Assembly: GCF_032854445.1 (NCBI RefSeq)
Contig: NC_088301.1
Coordinates: 46,371,116-46,435,115 of the forward strand
Direction of reading: 5' to 3'
DNA: 64,000 bases
DNA from: Liolophura sinensis
Lineage: Eukaryota > Mollusca > Polyplacophora > Chitonida > Chitonidae
Positions 20,924 to 34,100 of the stretch are shown here, piece after piece; the first letter of the stretch is position 1; each line of letters begins with the position of its first letter. A program made the position numbers and the translations under genes. The notes below the pieces were generated by a model. That model saw only the letters and a program-made list of their open reading frames with translations, was not told the origin of the DNA and did not search any database.

Positions 20924-22165
20924 AATTAACTATGCTAATGAAGTTGGCTACCCTCTTGCATCGTTCAAATGCTACACACTGATTCCAAAATGCACATAGC
21001 ATTTTTCACCTGGTGGGAAGGACTTAGTAAATGTTTGAACTGGAAAGGAAGTTCAATTTTTCTAACCAAAGTTGTGGTGTTCCTGGTGACATTTGAGGTT
21101 ACACTAGCCCAGGAATACAGCTGTCAAAATGACACAGACTGTGATTTCCTTCATTTGGCCTATTTCAAAAATTCTGAGAAGGAGAACATTTATATTGGGG
21201 CTAAGAACAAACTTCTTCAAGTACAGATTATTGGCAGTGAAAATACATGGGGAGAAGAAATCAAGGCTGAAATGGGGCCATTTGAGGACTTTGTTAACTG
21301 TAATCCCTCATGTCAAGGTAACAGGGCACTAATGGATTATTACAACAAGATATTGCTGGCAAACAAGAGGAACGGCACCTTGATTGTCTGTGGTACTTTA
21401 TTCCAAGGAACTTGTCAGCTGAGAAATCTCCAAAATATCACTGAATTGCATGTCTCAAATGGACCTGATATGTCGACTGACTTATGGGTGACACCAAATA
21501 CCCAAAATGATTCAACAGTGGCTATCTTAGTTCCCCATCCTGTAAGTGAACAAGAAAAGACAATGGCTGTCGGTGTGACATATGTACAGCAACGTGGCAT
21601 TCCATCAGATCAACAGTACTCTTTATCAACTAGAACAGTGGCAGCTAATAATGCTTTCCAGCCTTTTACCTTTGGCTTTGAAATTACATCTGGCATTCAG
21701 TTAATGAATTTGCCTTATCACATTTTCTACAGAGCAGGTTTTAATGAAGCCAGTTACATTTACTTTTTGACCAATCAAAAATTTGACCTAGTAACCCCTG
21801 GATATGTCTCCAAAATACAGCGTGTGTGTAACCAAGGTAGCGACACAATGGGCACAAAATACACATACAACTCTCTGATGGATATGAATCTTACCTGTGA
21901 AGACAAGGACAGAGAACAGAGGTACCCATTACTGACCACTGCACACCTGGTGGATACCATAAATGGGAAATTTCTAGTGGCCGGGTTTACTGATGGTGAT
22001 GATCCCAACAAGCTGAATTTGTTTAATTTCTCGGCTATCTGTGTCTTCAGTTTGGTTGAAATTGATGGAAATTTCCAGGAGAATTTAGATAACTGCCTTA
22101 AATCAGGACAGGCACAAAGAAACAACTACTGGTTTAATAGTGGAGGAAAGTGTGATGAAAACAAT
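20924..22165 (+). CDS. Plexin exon 1: UTR end, signal peptide, most of sema
   Basis: The acceptor is a long T-run plus CAG at 20921-20923, so at least one untranslated exon precedes it. Coding starts at 20990 (A at -3) or possibly 20969 (C at -3). The core IFLTKVVVFLVTFEVTLA is followed by a likely cleavage before QEYSC. Sema hallmarks are DFLHLAYF, NIYIGAKNKLLQV, MGPFEDFVNC and GTLIVCGTLFQGTCQLRNL. The donor is GTAAGT at 22166; phase 0. Confidence 0.95.
20932..20982 (+). promoter_or_regulatory. Upstream ORF overlapping the plexin start
   Basis: In the 5' UTR part of the first coding exon, an ATG at 20932 opens a 16-residue frame (MLMKLATLLHRSNATH) that ends at TGA 20980-20982. It overlaps the first in-frame plexin ATG (20969) in another frame and ends 7 bases before the second ATG (20990). 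Such a frame could limit plexin translation or favour initiation at 20990. Confidence 0.6.
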
Positions 22166-25100
22166 GTAAGTATTTGCAGAGATTTTTAGCTCTATTAATA
22201 TTCATGCACATGCTGAAGTTCATTAAAATAGGTTTTGCCTTGGAATCTGTCTTTGTATACAACATACCTTTCCACTGTGAACAAAAGTCCCTCCATGTTT
22301 ATGGCAAGACTCCCATTTTCCCACTTTATCTTGATAACCAGGTAACCAATTTCCAGGGCTTCCTCTGGGTCAGTATTTTTTTTAGTCAGTAGCTTTAGCC
22401 ACTCATCAGATTTTGTAGCCAGTACAGTTTTTCTTTAGCGATACTTTCTTAGCGGCCTTGACTTAATCTTTGCAATCATCAGCTGATTGAATGGAAGCAG
22501 TATCTGAGACTCCATCTGTTGGTCTCCATCTGTAATTCGTCTTTATCAGCCTTGGTATAGCTGCCAGAATCAGTTTGGTCTCTTCCAGCTATATCTTGAG
22601 TTTATCCCAGGCTACAGTTAGAACAATTGCCCTCAAAATAATGTACAAATTCTTGGAAGCATTTTTTTGATTTAAAAAAAAATCAATCTTTTTTTTAATC
22701 AAGCTGGGTAGAATCCTAGTAAAATGTATGTTCCTCCGTCAGAAAAATTTGTTACAAAATAATTTTTTAAATTTAAATGTAGCATTATGATTAATACATT
22801 GGCGTATAACCAGACTTCGTACACATCTATGTGACGGCGCATATTCTGAAACATTTAATTTACTTCTAAAACAATATATTATTGAAGTGAAAAGGTTAAG
22901 TTTTTCAAGGGAGGTAACTCAATGGTGAATTTTTCTATTTGTCTGCTATGGATACACCATACATGTACATGTAGAATCTGACCTATGACTTGATTTGTTT
23001 TGTATGTGTTAATTTAGTAGACACTTAGATACATGTACAAAGGTGAAGTCTTATGTAATGGGCTTTTCCTTGCATGTTTGGCAGACTTTTCTTTGGTTAG
23101 GATAAGTATGTGTAAATTGCCAAAATCTACCATGTATTTACTATTTTAAAGAAATACATTTGGTTGAGTATACATGTACGCTAGGTTTACTTGAACATTT
23201 AACTTCTATTGCACTGAATATCTACAAAAAGAAAACAAAAAATGAAAGGAAACCAATCAAAAGGCTGAATTCCAGGTTTCAAACATGAAATGTCTCCTCA
23301 GTTATTTTAAGGATTTCTTCTGCAGTGTTTTTACCAGATTCTAATAACAATGTCACTAATATGTCTTGCTTACTGAAAGCTGCCAAAACCCACAAGTGTG
23401 AATACAATGAATATATTCATTTGGAACTTCGTCGGAAAGGGAGTAGAGACAAATTGGCTTTCCAACAATGCTTGATATTCAGTGCAGCTCTTCATAATGG
23501 TTGTTTCCCTACTAACACAAAATGAAATGTCTCTTAAAAAGCCACTGTCATCCCCATCTTCATAAAAGGCAATTGGACTGATATTACAAATTATGGGTTT
23601 GTTGTCCCTATTAGTATTGCATATAAGTTTTTTGAAAAGGTGGTCATGTTATGATAAACCTATAAAATCAGCATTGATTTTTTTTTTTTTTTTTCACTGT
23701 GATAAAGTTACCAACCTTGCCTGGTATGTTGATAGTGTCACAGATGCTTTCGATGCAAAGCTCCAGAATGATGCTGTTCACTGAGACATTTGTAACAGTT
23801 GTTAAATATTGCACATAAATGTACATGTAACTGTACTGCCCTGTGCAAACAGTTTTGGTTGTTTAATACTATCTGATCCTCACAGAGCTACTGATTGGCC
23901 AGTTGATATCATTTCAGACAGCTGTTGTAGTGACCCATTGGATTATTCTGAAAACAAAAAATCTTTAAAATGCCAACAGTTTACCATGTTGTGAATTAGA
24001 CAGCTTTTTGCCTGATTTAACAGGGTCTGACCCTGATTTTACACAAGTGTGTTGATTAATCAATTTCATCATTTTAATTTTTCCTCCTTGTGCCATATGA
24101 CAAACTGTAAATTTCTGGCCAACGTCAACTTGAATTTTATTCCTTCAGCCATGAATGTGTACATCTATAATGACTTAAGCTCTAGTCACTTGATGGGTAT
24201 TTTGTGTTCATGAAGAATGTGTTAGAAGGTCAGTTCACTTGATTTGTCAGGGATATATAAACGTTGAAAATGTTAATGACAGAAATTCATAAATTGAGGA
24301 GGCTAAATTGAGATCTAAAAAAAATCACTGGCCAAATTTGGCGTCTGAATTGAGTTTATAAATATTTCACAAGCTAAGGTAAATTGTTTTGTCTATGGTG
24401 AAGTTACCTGTTTTTGTATAAATATTAACTTCACAAAACATATGTCGTTTTCTGGTAAAAACTGATGGGATACAGGTTACTTTTACACTATACATGGGCT
24501 GGAATAAAGGACAACTTATGGAATAAGGACAAATCATACATATACATAAATTACATTTACAGGTGGCTTCTGGTAAAAAAATTAATAAGTAATTAAAAAC
24601 TTTTACATATTTCTCTTAGTTATATAATATGCATTGTATTAATCTCCTTTGAGTACAATAAAATTGAATGTCAGTTACCATGACTTGCACCCTAAGGAAA
24701 TCAGGTCAACCATTTGTTGAGCATCATCTCGCTTTTAACATGAAGTTGTGCTGACATGTTCAAATACATGTACACTGGGGAATATTACTTTTATGTCTGC
24801 TTTAGCAAGGATACAATTTACATACATTTTCAAGGCCAAATTTAGACCAGAAATTTCATGCAGATAGGTTGTCAGTTTTGTTGCATTTTTTGGTACAAAA
24901 ATACCTGCAGTTTTTCACAGCATTGTCAGAGTGAAATATAAAACTGCATCAAAAGCAGTGGACATGTATGCCAGAGATTACTAAACTATGTATTGATGTT
25001 ACAGAAAGTAAACTAATGATTTGTAAAGAATGTTATGAAAATGTATCAGTCTAAATGTATCAACTCCTCATTTAAGATTACATCTTATCTGTGCTCTGAA

Positions 25101-28100
25101 CCCATATAGCAGGGACTAAAAATATCGACTAGCCTTCTTGGCTTTCTTTAACTCTGTCACCACACCCTGGTGACATTTTCAGGGCCAAATTTAGACCAGA
25201 AATTTCATGCCGAAAGATGAATAGTTTTGTTACACATTTTAAAAAATGCTCTATGTTGCGTCCTGTAAGCGACACTTGATGGTCTGACATTGTTCATAAA
25301 TTTTCTATACTGCTCAGCTGCATGAGCTATTGAGGGAGGTAATTTCAATGCCAGTCACTGAGTTGTTGGCCAGTTTTAATAAATTTATTTTACACCGACC
25401 ACTTGGAAAATATATGGAGGTGGTAGGTACATGTATGTTGCAGCAAGGCAATATTTGACCCCTAATAATATAGAGGGGTGATTAAGATATAAAATGAACA
25501 GTTTTTTCTATCTTTTTTTTTTTGCTCAATTTAGCTTGCGTGTACAAAGTACCCAATAGAAGGGAAAGCAATGTAAAACAAAGTGTCATGTATTGCACAC
25601 ATACAGAACACAATAACACAAAGGGGTGTTCCATCATTGATGCACTGTGTGCATATTAATTATTGTTAACTACAAAATTATAAAATTCACGGCATAGGGG
25701 TGGTATCTCAAAAAGTACTGCAGATCACTTCGGCGGCCTAGACCCAGTTGTTCATAACTAGTTTATAATACCTGATTTAACGCTAAGTCTTCAGTTTTGA
25801 ATGTAGCCTAAAAAAAATAAATAAATATAGACTCAAACAGGTGACGTTGTATACTTTGACTTTAGAGAACTGCATTAGCTGCTGAGTTAAGCTAAAAATT
25901 GAAGTGTAAAATATTACTTAGTATAAGTATTAGTAAATATACTTGCGAACAACTGGGTGCTAATGGTAAGAACGTCTGCCTGAAAGTCAGGAGACCTGGG
26001 ATCAAACCCAGGTGGGATCATGCCAAAGACTTTACAAATGATACTAGTTGTTTCCTCACTGGGAACTCAGGACTGATAGGTTAGAGCAAGGAAATGGGAC
26101 TGGTTGAACCATTTTCAGTATAATGTGTCTGGGTGGGGTGTCATGTCTGGTGTCTTTGATGTGATGCCCATGTATAACAACTTGAACACAGTATATGAGC
26201 GTACATTAGCGCACACTTAATAACTCATCCTTGTACATATGTATATATATGTATATAAATATATATATATATATATGATATTGTACCCCTAGCACAATGA
26301 CACGAGAGAGATGTTTCGTCGGAGATTCTCTGTGTGCATATTCATTAGTGTAAATTCCTGACTTCAGCACTTTATGTACGGAGATGAAGTTTTGTATTCA
26401 TGTGTCTTAGTTGCTGTATGTCTTTATATCCTACAGGCGAGCTCTTTGGTAGCTTTGCTACAGAATATGTCATTTTTGTGATGTGGCACATGCAAGATAT
26501 CACTGCAGAGTCGTCTTCAGTATTGAAAATTTGCATGTTGTTGTGGTTATGAGAATCATGTGACTAATAAATGTAACCATATTGTTTCTAATTTAGATAA
26601 ATCACCTTTATGTTTGTGCACACAGACAAATTTAGTGGGGGACAGTTCCTGTATTGTCAGCGATATACTTGAGAAAGCCACAAAAGGTATTATAGGTTTG
26701 AAGGGTATAACCTCCACCCCACTGGTTCCAAACAGCACTTTCTACTATACAGCCATACAATCTGTCAAGGAGAAGAACCACACTATTCTCTTCCTGGGAA
26801 CATCTAATGGGGACATACTTAAGGTAAGACATGCATTGAGAGAGATGCAAGGAGAAACTGTTATTAAAACCTATTTAGTGCACCAGAAAACTTGAACTTC
26901 TTTTTAGTATTTGCTGGAACATGCCGTACTTAGTATTTACGTATAAGATCATTCTATGTGATTTCATCCGTCTGTTGTAATGACATTTGATTATTTTGAA
27001 AAAATTCTCAAACACACATGTACCATATCCTATATGAGGGAGGTTTGCCAAGTTATAGCTCCAAAGTACTAGTGATTTTTGAGATATATCCCTTTAAGAA
27101 GACCATGTACTGTTCATTGTCAACAGTCTTGAAATGCTAATTTGTTCTGGAAGCATTTTAGATGGCTGTAATTTTCTGTTCAAGTGGACTAGAGGTCTTG
27201 AAATCCACATAATGGGGCTTACAGAATATGGCCTCGGAAAAGAAATATATGTATATATGTACATGCATATATATTATTATATATATATTTTTGAGATATT
27301 AGCCCTTAAACATCACACTTTTGCTAAACCTTGTATTTTAATGAACTGCCATGGGTCAGATGAAATATTTAGGAGATCTTTGTTACATGTATATTATTAT
27401 TTTGGTTCATGGTCATTGACACAGGAAGACCTGGCCACTTCAAAGCCTTATCTTTGATGTGCTTGATGTCTGAACTGTGATCCAGGACACATGACTGTCC
27501 AGTTTAACAGTTCACCAGGTTGACAGAAAACTCTTTGATTTTTTTCTCACCTCAAGATATATCTCTTAGCCAACTGCAAAAGAAAATTTAATAGTTGTTT
27601 TCTACTCCTTTAATTGAAATTAAATTTTTGAAAAGCTAACCACCTTATGATAATTTATGTACATTATACATTGAAAATGTGCATATGTTTTTAAAATTTA
27701 ACACTTGACAGCAGTAAATGTTAGTGTGAGTCAGATATTCTAGATATGGCTCATTAAGTATATGGCTTTAATAAAAATAGTATTACCTCACCTCTTGCTC
27801 TCACCATTAGTTTACTGCTGGTATACAATGTACATGTATTCTTAGATAATCTATATAATTGATGTGACCCTAATAAATGTGTGCTTCTGTGAAGCTCTGT
27901 TTTTGAAGTCAGAACAGTATTCCATCAAGATACTTTGTTCACCTTTTGTACATGGTTAAAACTTGCAATCTTCCATGGGTATGTTTCAGGGACAACTCGT
28001 GAATAAGACGACGATTAGCATCTATGACAGGATGACAGTTGATAACGGCAATGCCATCGGCTCAGACTTGTTACTGGATTCTAACGAGACACACCTCTTC

Positions 28101-31100
28101 GCCATGACTACAAGAAAGGCAAGTGTTCGTCAGTATCATACTAAATATGATGTACATGTAGCACAAGATAACAGTCAACATGCTGATGGACACCATTGTT
28201 TTTACAGATTCACAATGTTGTAATTCTCTAAGGGACTGTTTCTGATCAACAACAGTCTCTCAAGTAAACCATGTATTTAACATGACGATCTCAAGGTATA
28301 TTACCTTTTTCTGCATTGGAACCTTGATATAGGAAAGGAGAACAAGTGTACATACTAATAAATACTAAAAAAAAAGTAAGCAGCAAACATCAAAGGTGAA
28401 TGGATGAGAAGTGGAAGTTTGTAGGCGTCACAAATCAATCTTCTGCTAATTCAGCTTTCATTTCTTGTCTTCTTGGTGCCTCAGTTTTCAGCTTTATGCA
28501 CTGTAATTCATCATAAATGCAGTTCCTGCTAGCTCATTTTTAGCTGTACCAGGCGTAGCTTATGTGGTACCCTGAGCGTAGACATCCAATAACAGGGAAA
28601 GCAATGTTGAACAAAATGTTGGAGTGATATCTCAAAAAAGTACTTCAGGTATTGAGATCAGGGTTGACACACATGTAGAGCACAATAACACAACGGAGAT
28701 ATTTTGCTTTGGTGTATGCTTATTAAATTTGGTAATTTATTGAATTTCAAACTTAGTGTATCGTGTTAACATTGATTTGTTTGGGGTGGTATCTCAAAAA
28801 GTACTGCTTGTATTGAACTCAGGCTGTGCACACATGTTGAGCACAATAACATTACGGTATACGATGTGTGCATATTAAATGCTGTAAATTACCAAATTCT
28901 GACGTAGTGTATTTTTGTATTAGAATCAAAGTTAAACAAAATGTTAGGTGTGGTACCTCAAAAAGTACAGGATGCATTGAAGTTTTACATCCATGTAAAG
29001 CATAATGAGACATGGGGGATATTCCGCTGCTGATGGTCTTAGTTGGAAAAACCCTGTTTACCAAACTTGTACAAGGGCGAAAATTCTAGTAGCATGTCCT
29101 TAAGGTCGAGGGGTTTTAAGTGCATTGCTCAGTAGTATTATTTACCCACTATCATGCCAAAGGGATTCTGTCCTTCTCCAATAGGCCTTCTCTGAATTAC
29201 CTCCCTTGTTACATGACAGTGACAATGACATAAAGTGAGATTAGTTTTAGAGGTGTGAAACTGCTAGAAGTGGGACTCCATCCATTGAAACATGCAGTAT
29301 GTAGGTTATGTCATAACAATGACAAATGTAGAAAAAAAACATATCAGCCTTTGAGAGTCACAGAAATGTTGAGATCTAAAATGAAGAGGATGTTTTCAGC
29401 TTGGGTTGAATATCTATACATGACAGAATTAGCTGAAACTGTCTGTTGTGTTTAATTAGGGCCAGGATGTTTAGATTACTTCAAAATGAATTTGGAAAAA
29501 AAAAATACATAACATGGTCTTCATCTAGCTTTTATGTGCTGGGTTTACTCGGAGACATGCCATAAGCCATTCTCTGAGATCTCACCTAGCGACTCGTAGA
29601 AATACACCTTTTAAATGGGATAGTGATGTCAAAGGAGATAATTCAGTGTGGCCCTATTTTTTTTTTTTTTTTTGTATGACCCAGGAGCCTCTCACCAAAG
29701 TAGTCACTGTGAGTTCAAGTCCAGCTCACGCTGGCTTCCTCTCTGGCAACCTGCGGATGGTTGTGGGTTTCCTGCGGGCCTCTGCCCGGTTTCCTCCCAC
29801 AATAATGCTGGCCGCTGTCAGTGAAATGTTCATGAGTACGGCGTAAAACATCAATGAAATAAATAAATATTTTTTGCATGTACAGTTTTAATCTACTATT
29901 GATTTTTTTTTATAGAAAGCAATGATTTGCATTTCATCGGTTGATATTAACCAGATTTGCTATTTCTTTTCTACCATACATGTATAAATGTGTATGATAT
30001 TGTGTCCAAGCTACAGTTGTCAGGCATGTGTGTTTACATTTTGATGGGTGAATACAGTGGTTATGAACCAGATTGCTGTTTTCTAAATGTGCTCTGTATA
30101 GAGTATGACTATTGATATATTTATTTATTTGATGGGGTTGTTTTACGCCGTAATCATGAATATTTCACATGTACATAACAATGACATTCAGCATTATGGT
30201 GGAAGGAAACCTTGCAATGCCCAGGGAAAACCCATGACTTGTAGTGGATTCAATTTTTTTGCATATTTACTGTCTTATTTTTGTGTGCATGTATACATAC
30301 ATGTAGGTACAGAGGTGATAATTGGTGGGGAAAACTTGTTTAAGTGACAGCTACATGTAAATCTATATACTGATATTTATTTTAAGACACAAAAATTATG
30401 AGCATTATGGTCAATAATTGACTCATGGTTGTAATTGAACTGTAGATATGTATATCTACGAAGTATTGAACTGATTAATGCCTTGTGTAAAAAAATTTTT
30501 TTTTTTGTAAATAACCTGTGTGACTGCCGAGCGGATGTGCGAGTGAATGTAGGGCCTCAGGAAGGTCAATACTTCACTATTATTAATATTATTATTATTA
30601 TTATTAATATTATTATAGACAATTTGAATGGCAAATCTACCCAAGGTAGGCTTTAAATTTCTGTTTAACTACATCTAGTCACGCAAGTGAGAGTCCCTAT
30701 TGGTTAATATGGAAATTTCCATAGCAGTGTTTGTGAAAATAGACGGAATTCAAAGTGTTCAGTTTACCAAAATTGTGAATTTTGCATATTTCTGAATAAT
30801 ACAGGCTGTAATCAGTATCCATGTTTGTGAATATAAATTGAATATTTCTAAACATAAATCCATGTGTTGCTTTTAAATTTGTGGTTATCACCAGTTACAT
30901 GCAGAATATATCAGACTTTCTGATTACAGGTAGTGAGATTTCCAGTACAGAACTGCTCTGCACTCGAGAACTGTGGAAGTTGTCTGAAAAGTAAAGACCC
31001 ATTCTGTGGTTGGTGTGTGCTGGAGCAGAGGTGAGTATTTCAGTGTTTGTATTTCATCTGCTGTTTGTTGAAATTGATTTATTTAATTTATTGGTGTTTT

Positions 31101-34100
31101 ATGCCGTACTAATATTTCACTTACGGACAGCATTTTGGTGGGAGGAAACTGGGTAGTGCCTGGGGGGAATCCCGTGACCATCAGCAGGTTGCTGGAAGAC
31201 CTTCCAGCATGTGTTAGACTTGAACTCACAGAGACCGCACTCTGTGATGCTCTTGGGTCATTGCACTGTGCTTGCGTTTTAACCACTTTGGCTACAGAGG
31301 CCCCCGTCTGCTAAGAGAAGGAGATTATTAATGAATATGTACTCCCTGTTTCAGCTTCCCAATTGAATAAGTTCCCTTAAGATCTGTCCAAGAAGAGGTT
31401 GAATTCTTGGCTGTATACTGTTTTCACCATATGTATGTTGCCTCTTGTAAGCCTTTATGCTTTACAATTTTTTGCAGCCAACAATTTTCTTACATATTCT
31501 AAAATCCTATTCATTTTACATACTCGGCTACACTAGAAATAGTTCCTATGTCACATGCGTTTGAAAACATTATTTCCATAAAGAAAGAATTTACCCGTTT
31601 ACCAGTTAAATCTCATAATTTATAACAACTTTTCTTGTTGGAATTTAAAATGGTGACAGTAAGAATGGGCATTGCGTAATGCAATTCGATCTTTTGTACA
31701 CTCATTGAACTCAAGTATATAGCAGGCTTCCACTAATAATACATTGTTTAAAAATTGTGGTAAATCAGTTGATGTTGATGTGGCTATTTCAAAGGTATCA
31801 ATTTCCACACCTGTGGAAACCTGTTTCAGGTGTCATATAACTTGCACATTTGAACATATCTGGCCAGACACAAGATACCCAAGACACAAGATATGTGTTT
31901 GAAATATCATCTATAATGTGTTTGACTCCTCTCTGTGTTGACTTGACAAGACAGCTGTAGCTTCAGATTTAAATTATATGGGATAGCTTGTTAAGGACTG
32001 TCTTCTTTCAAGCCCTAGATTATATCAAAACATTGCAAGCTTGGGATTTTACTTTGTGGGAATATATATATATATATATAGTTAGCAATGGTGCAGAGTG
32101 GACAAAGCATGCATGTTTATATGGCCTTGTCTTATAATAGATTGTTAGTGCAGTTTCAAACAACGTTTGTTGGCTATTCGGACATAGACAACTGACCTTT
32201 ATACCTGTTTAATGGTAAACTGACCTTGACTAAGCTTGTGCTAATTGTCTGATTATAGATGTACCAGGGCAGATGATTGTCGATATAAAGATTACCGAAA
32301 CCACTGGTTGTCTGCTGTTGGGGAACAGGAATGCCTGTCACTGAGTATTTATCCTTTGCAGGTGAACTTTCAGCAACTCCGGGAAACTACGGTATGATTT
32401 TTTTTTTTTTAAGGCAACAATTTTCCTCACCACAACTAGCAGAAACTAAAACAAAATAAAATGGAGCCTTATTAGGGGTCCATGCTATCCTAGCGGGACA
32501 CTTCTTAGTCGTTCATGTTATTATTCTGGTAAAAGTAGAAAAACCAAACTTTCGAGTTTTAATGATAAATGTATGAAGTAACTTATGATGTTTTGTGATG
32601 TTTGGCCAGTAACATCCGATTTATTGGCCAGTTTGAATTTTATTGATAAGCTTAAAAAATCTTCTTCTCCACAACAGCTGAAGCTAAATTTTCGCTAGCG
32701 GTTTCTAAGTGGATGGCCCTACAAAGATTCCAAAAAATTATTGTTTGATATACAAATTGCACTGTGACTGTAATTGGCCAAAATTTTAACGTGCAAACTT
32801 TATGTAAGACTGCATTAACCTTGTCACTGCAGCTCACTGTGAGGACGGGCATCATCTTCGCAACAATGTAATGTTTCTGCCTTTTGTTCTCTGTTATCAG
32901 CAGATGATCAGAGCCACCTGTGGTAAATGACCCAAATTTTCACGTGATTTACTATCATTTACTTTCGCACAGTCTGATTTGGCAGCAAGATGACAGAAGA
33001 GAGTTATTAGCCCCATGAATGAAATGAAAGAAAGTATCAAGACTATTACAAATCTTTAAATTCCAAACATTGTCTCAAAGCATGACCACGCCAAAAAAAA
33101 TACACAATGTATATTGCAGACAAACCGATTATTCGGGTTAGGCAAAAATGGATTTAATCTCGCACCGTTATCTGGTGAACGGTTGTCTGCTGAGAGCCCT
33201 CATTATGCAACAAATATGTGTGCAAATGTATTTCAGCTTAAAACAAATTTCACTGAGAAATATCTGTCCTCAGCTTCCCATGTCCATGTAATTCCAATTC
33301 AGCATGTCAGTCTACATGCATGTTTTGTATCTTTACATTCGGAAGTGTCCTCCTATTGCAGAAGAGTTAGTTTTCCCGCGTTTTGAAATTGAGACCCCCT
33401 GCTTATTAAACGCAGAAGCACAGTTTCAGAAAACAACCACGATTAACTTTGACCCCTTTCTGGTAGCACAGTGTGGAAGTCCGGCATATCAGGAGTCAGA
33501 CAGGATTTGTTTGTGTTGTTGACATATTAGAAGTTCACACAACACTGACTGGCTACATGTAAAATGCATGTTTTATGATTACCAGTATGTAAATATGCTC
33601 TGGTGTCACCAGCGACCGGTAAGACTATATTTTTGCCTTTAATTGGCAAACCATCAACGAATATTAAGGAATAGACACATGGAGATTTTGAGCCCTGTAA
33701 TTGTGAGTTGTCGCTTGAAATGCAATTTGGTAATTGGCAAGTAAGGATTTGCGGGGGTGCTAAGTTCTATTATAGCTTTGGACATGAAGAGCTCAGCATG
33801 CATATTAACAACGGGATATTTGACGTGCCACTCCACGTGTGCAAAGATACTGGGTATTCATGCTCTTGCTTATCAATCTCCAGGGAGTTTTCTCCTGAAT
33901 TCCCTTTCATCATAAAATGGCAATCATAAAACAATCAAAGTGCACCTTTTGTGAAGTAAACCTTTATGTACTAAATTCATTATGATTAAAACTGAGGAAA
34001 ATATGAACTGTTGGTGGCAGAAGCATAGACTAACTGCTCAATGAAGTGTGATTACATTTGGGGACTGTCCATGTAATCCCCTGACCACTGCCAATGCTCG

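Larger units (their letters stand above)
22166..26625 (+). other. Plexin intron 1
   Basis: The largest intron, about 4.5 kb. It contains a LINE reverse-transcriptase scrap (23455-23660), a direct duplication (24827-24892 with 25176-25240: GCCAAATTTAGACCAGAAAT), SINE family B (25958-26170) and parts of modular repeat D (25530-25745 and 26278-26460). TA-rich DNA lies at 26240-26275. Confidence 0.6.

Noticed and set aside
22166-22392. Open frame continuing past plexin exon 1
   Set aside because: It crosses a strong GTAAGT donor; the sema domain resumes in exon 2 at 26626 in the correct phase.
25966-26030. Possible tRNA gene (excellent T arm)
   Set aside because: The same body occurs at 56470 and 63080, and the acceptor stem is absent, so it is the head of SINE family B.
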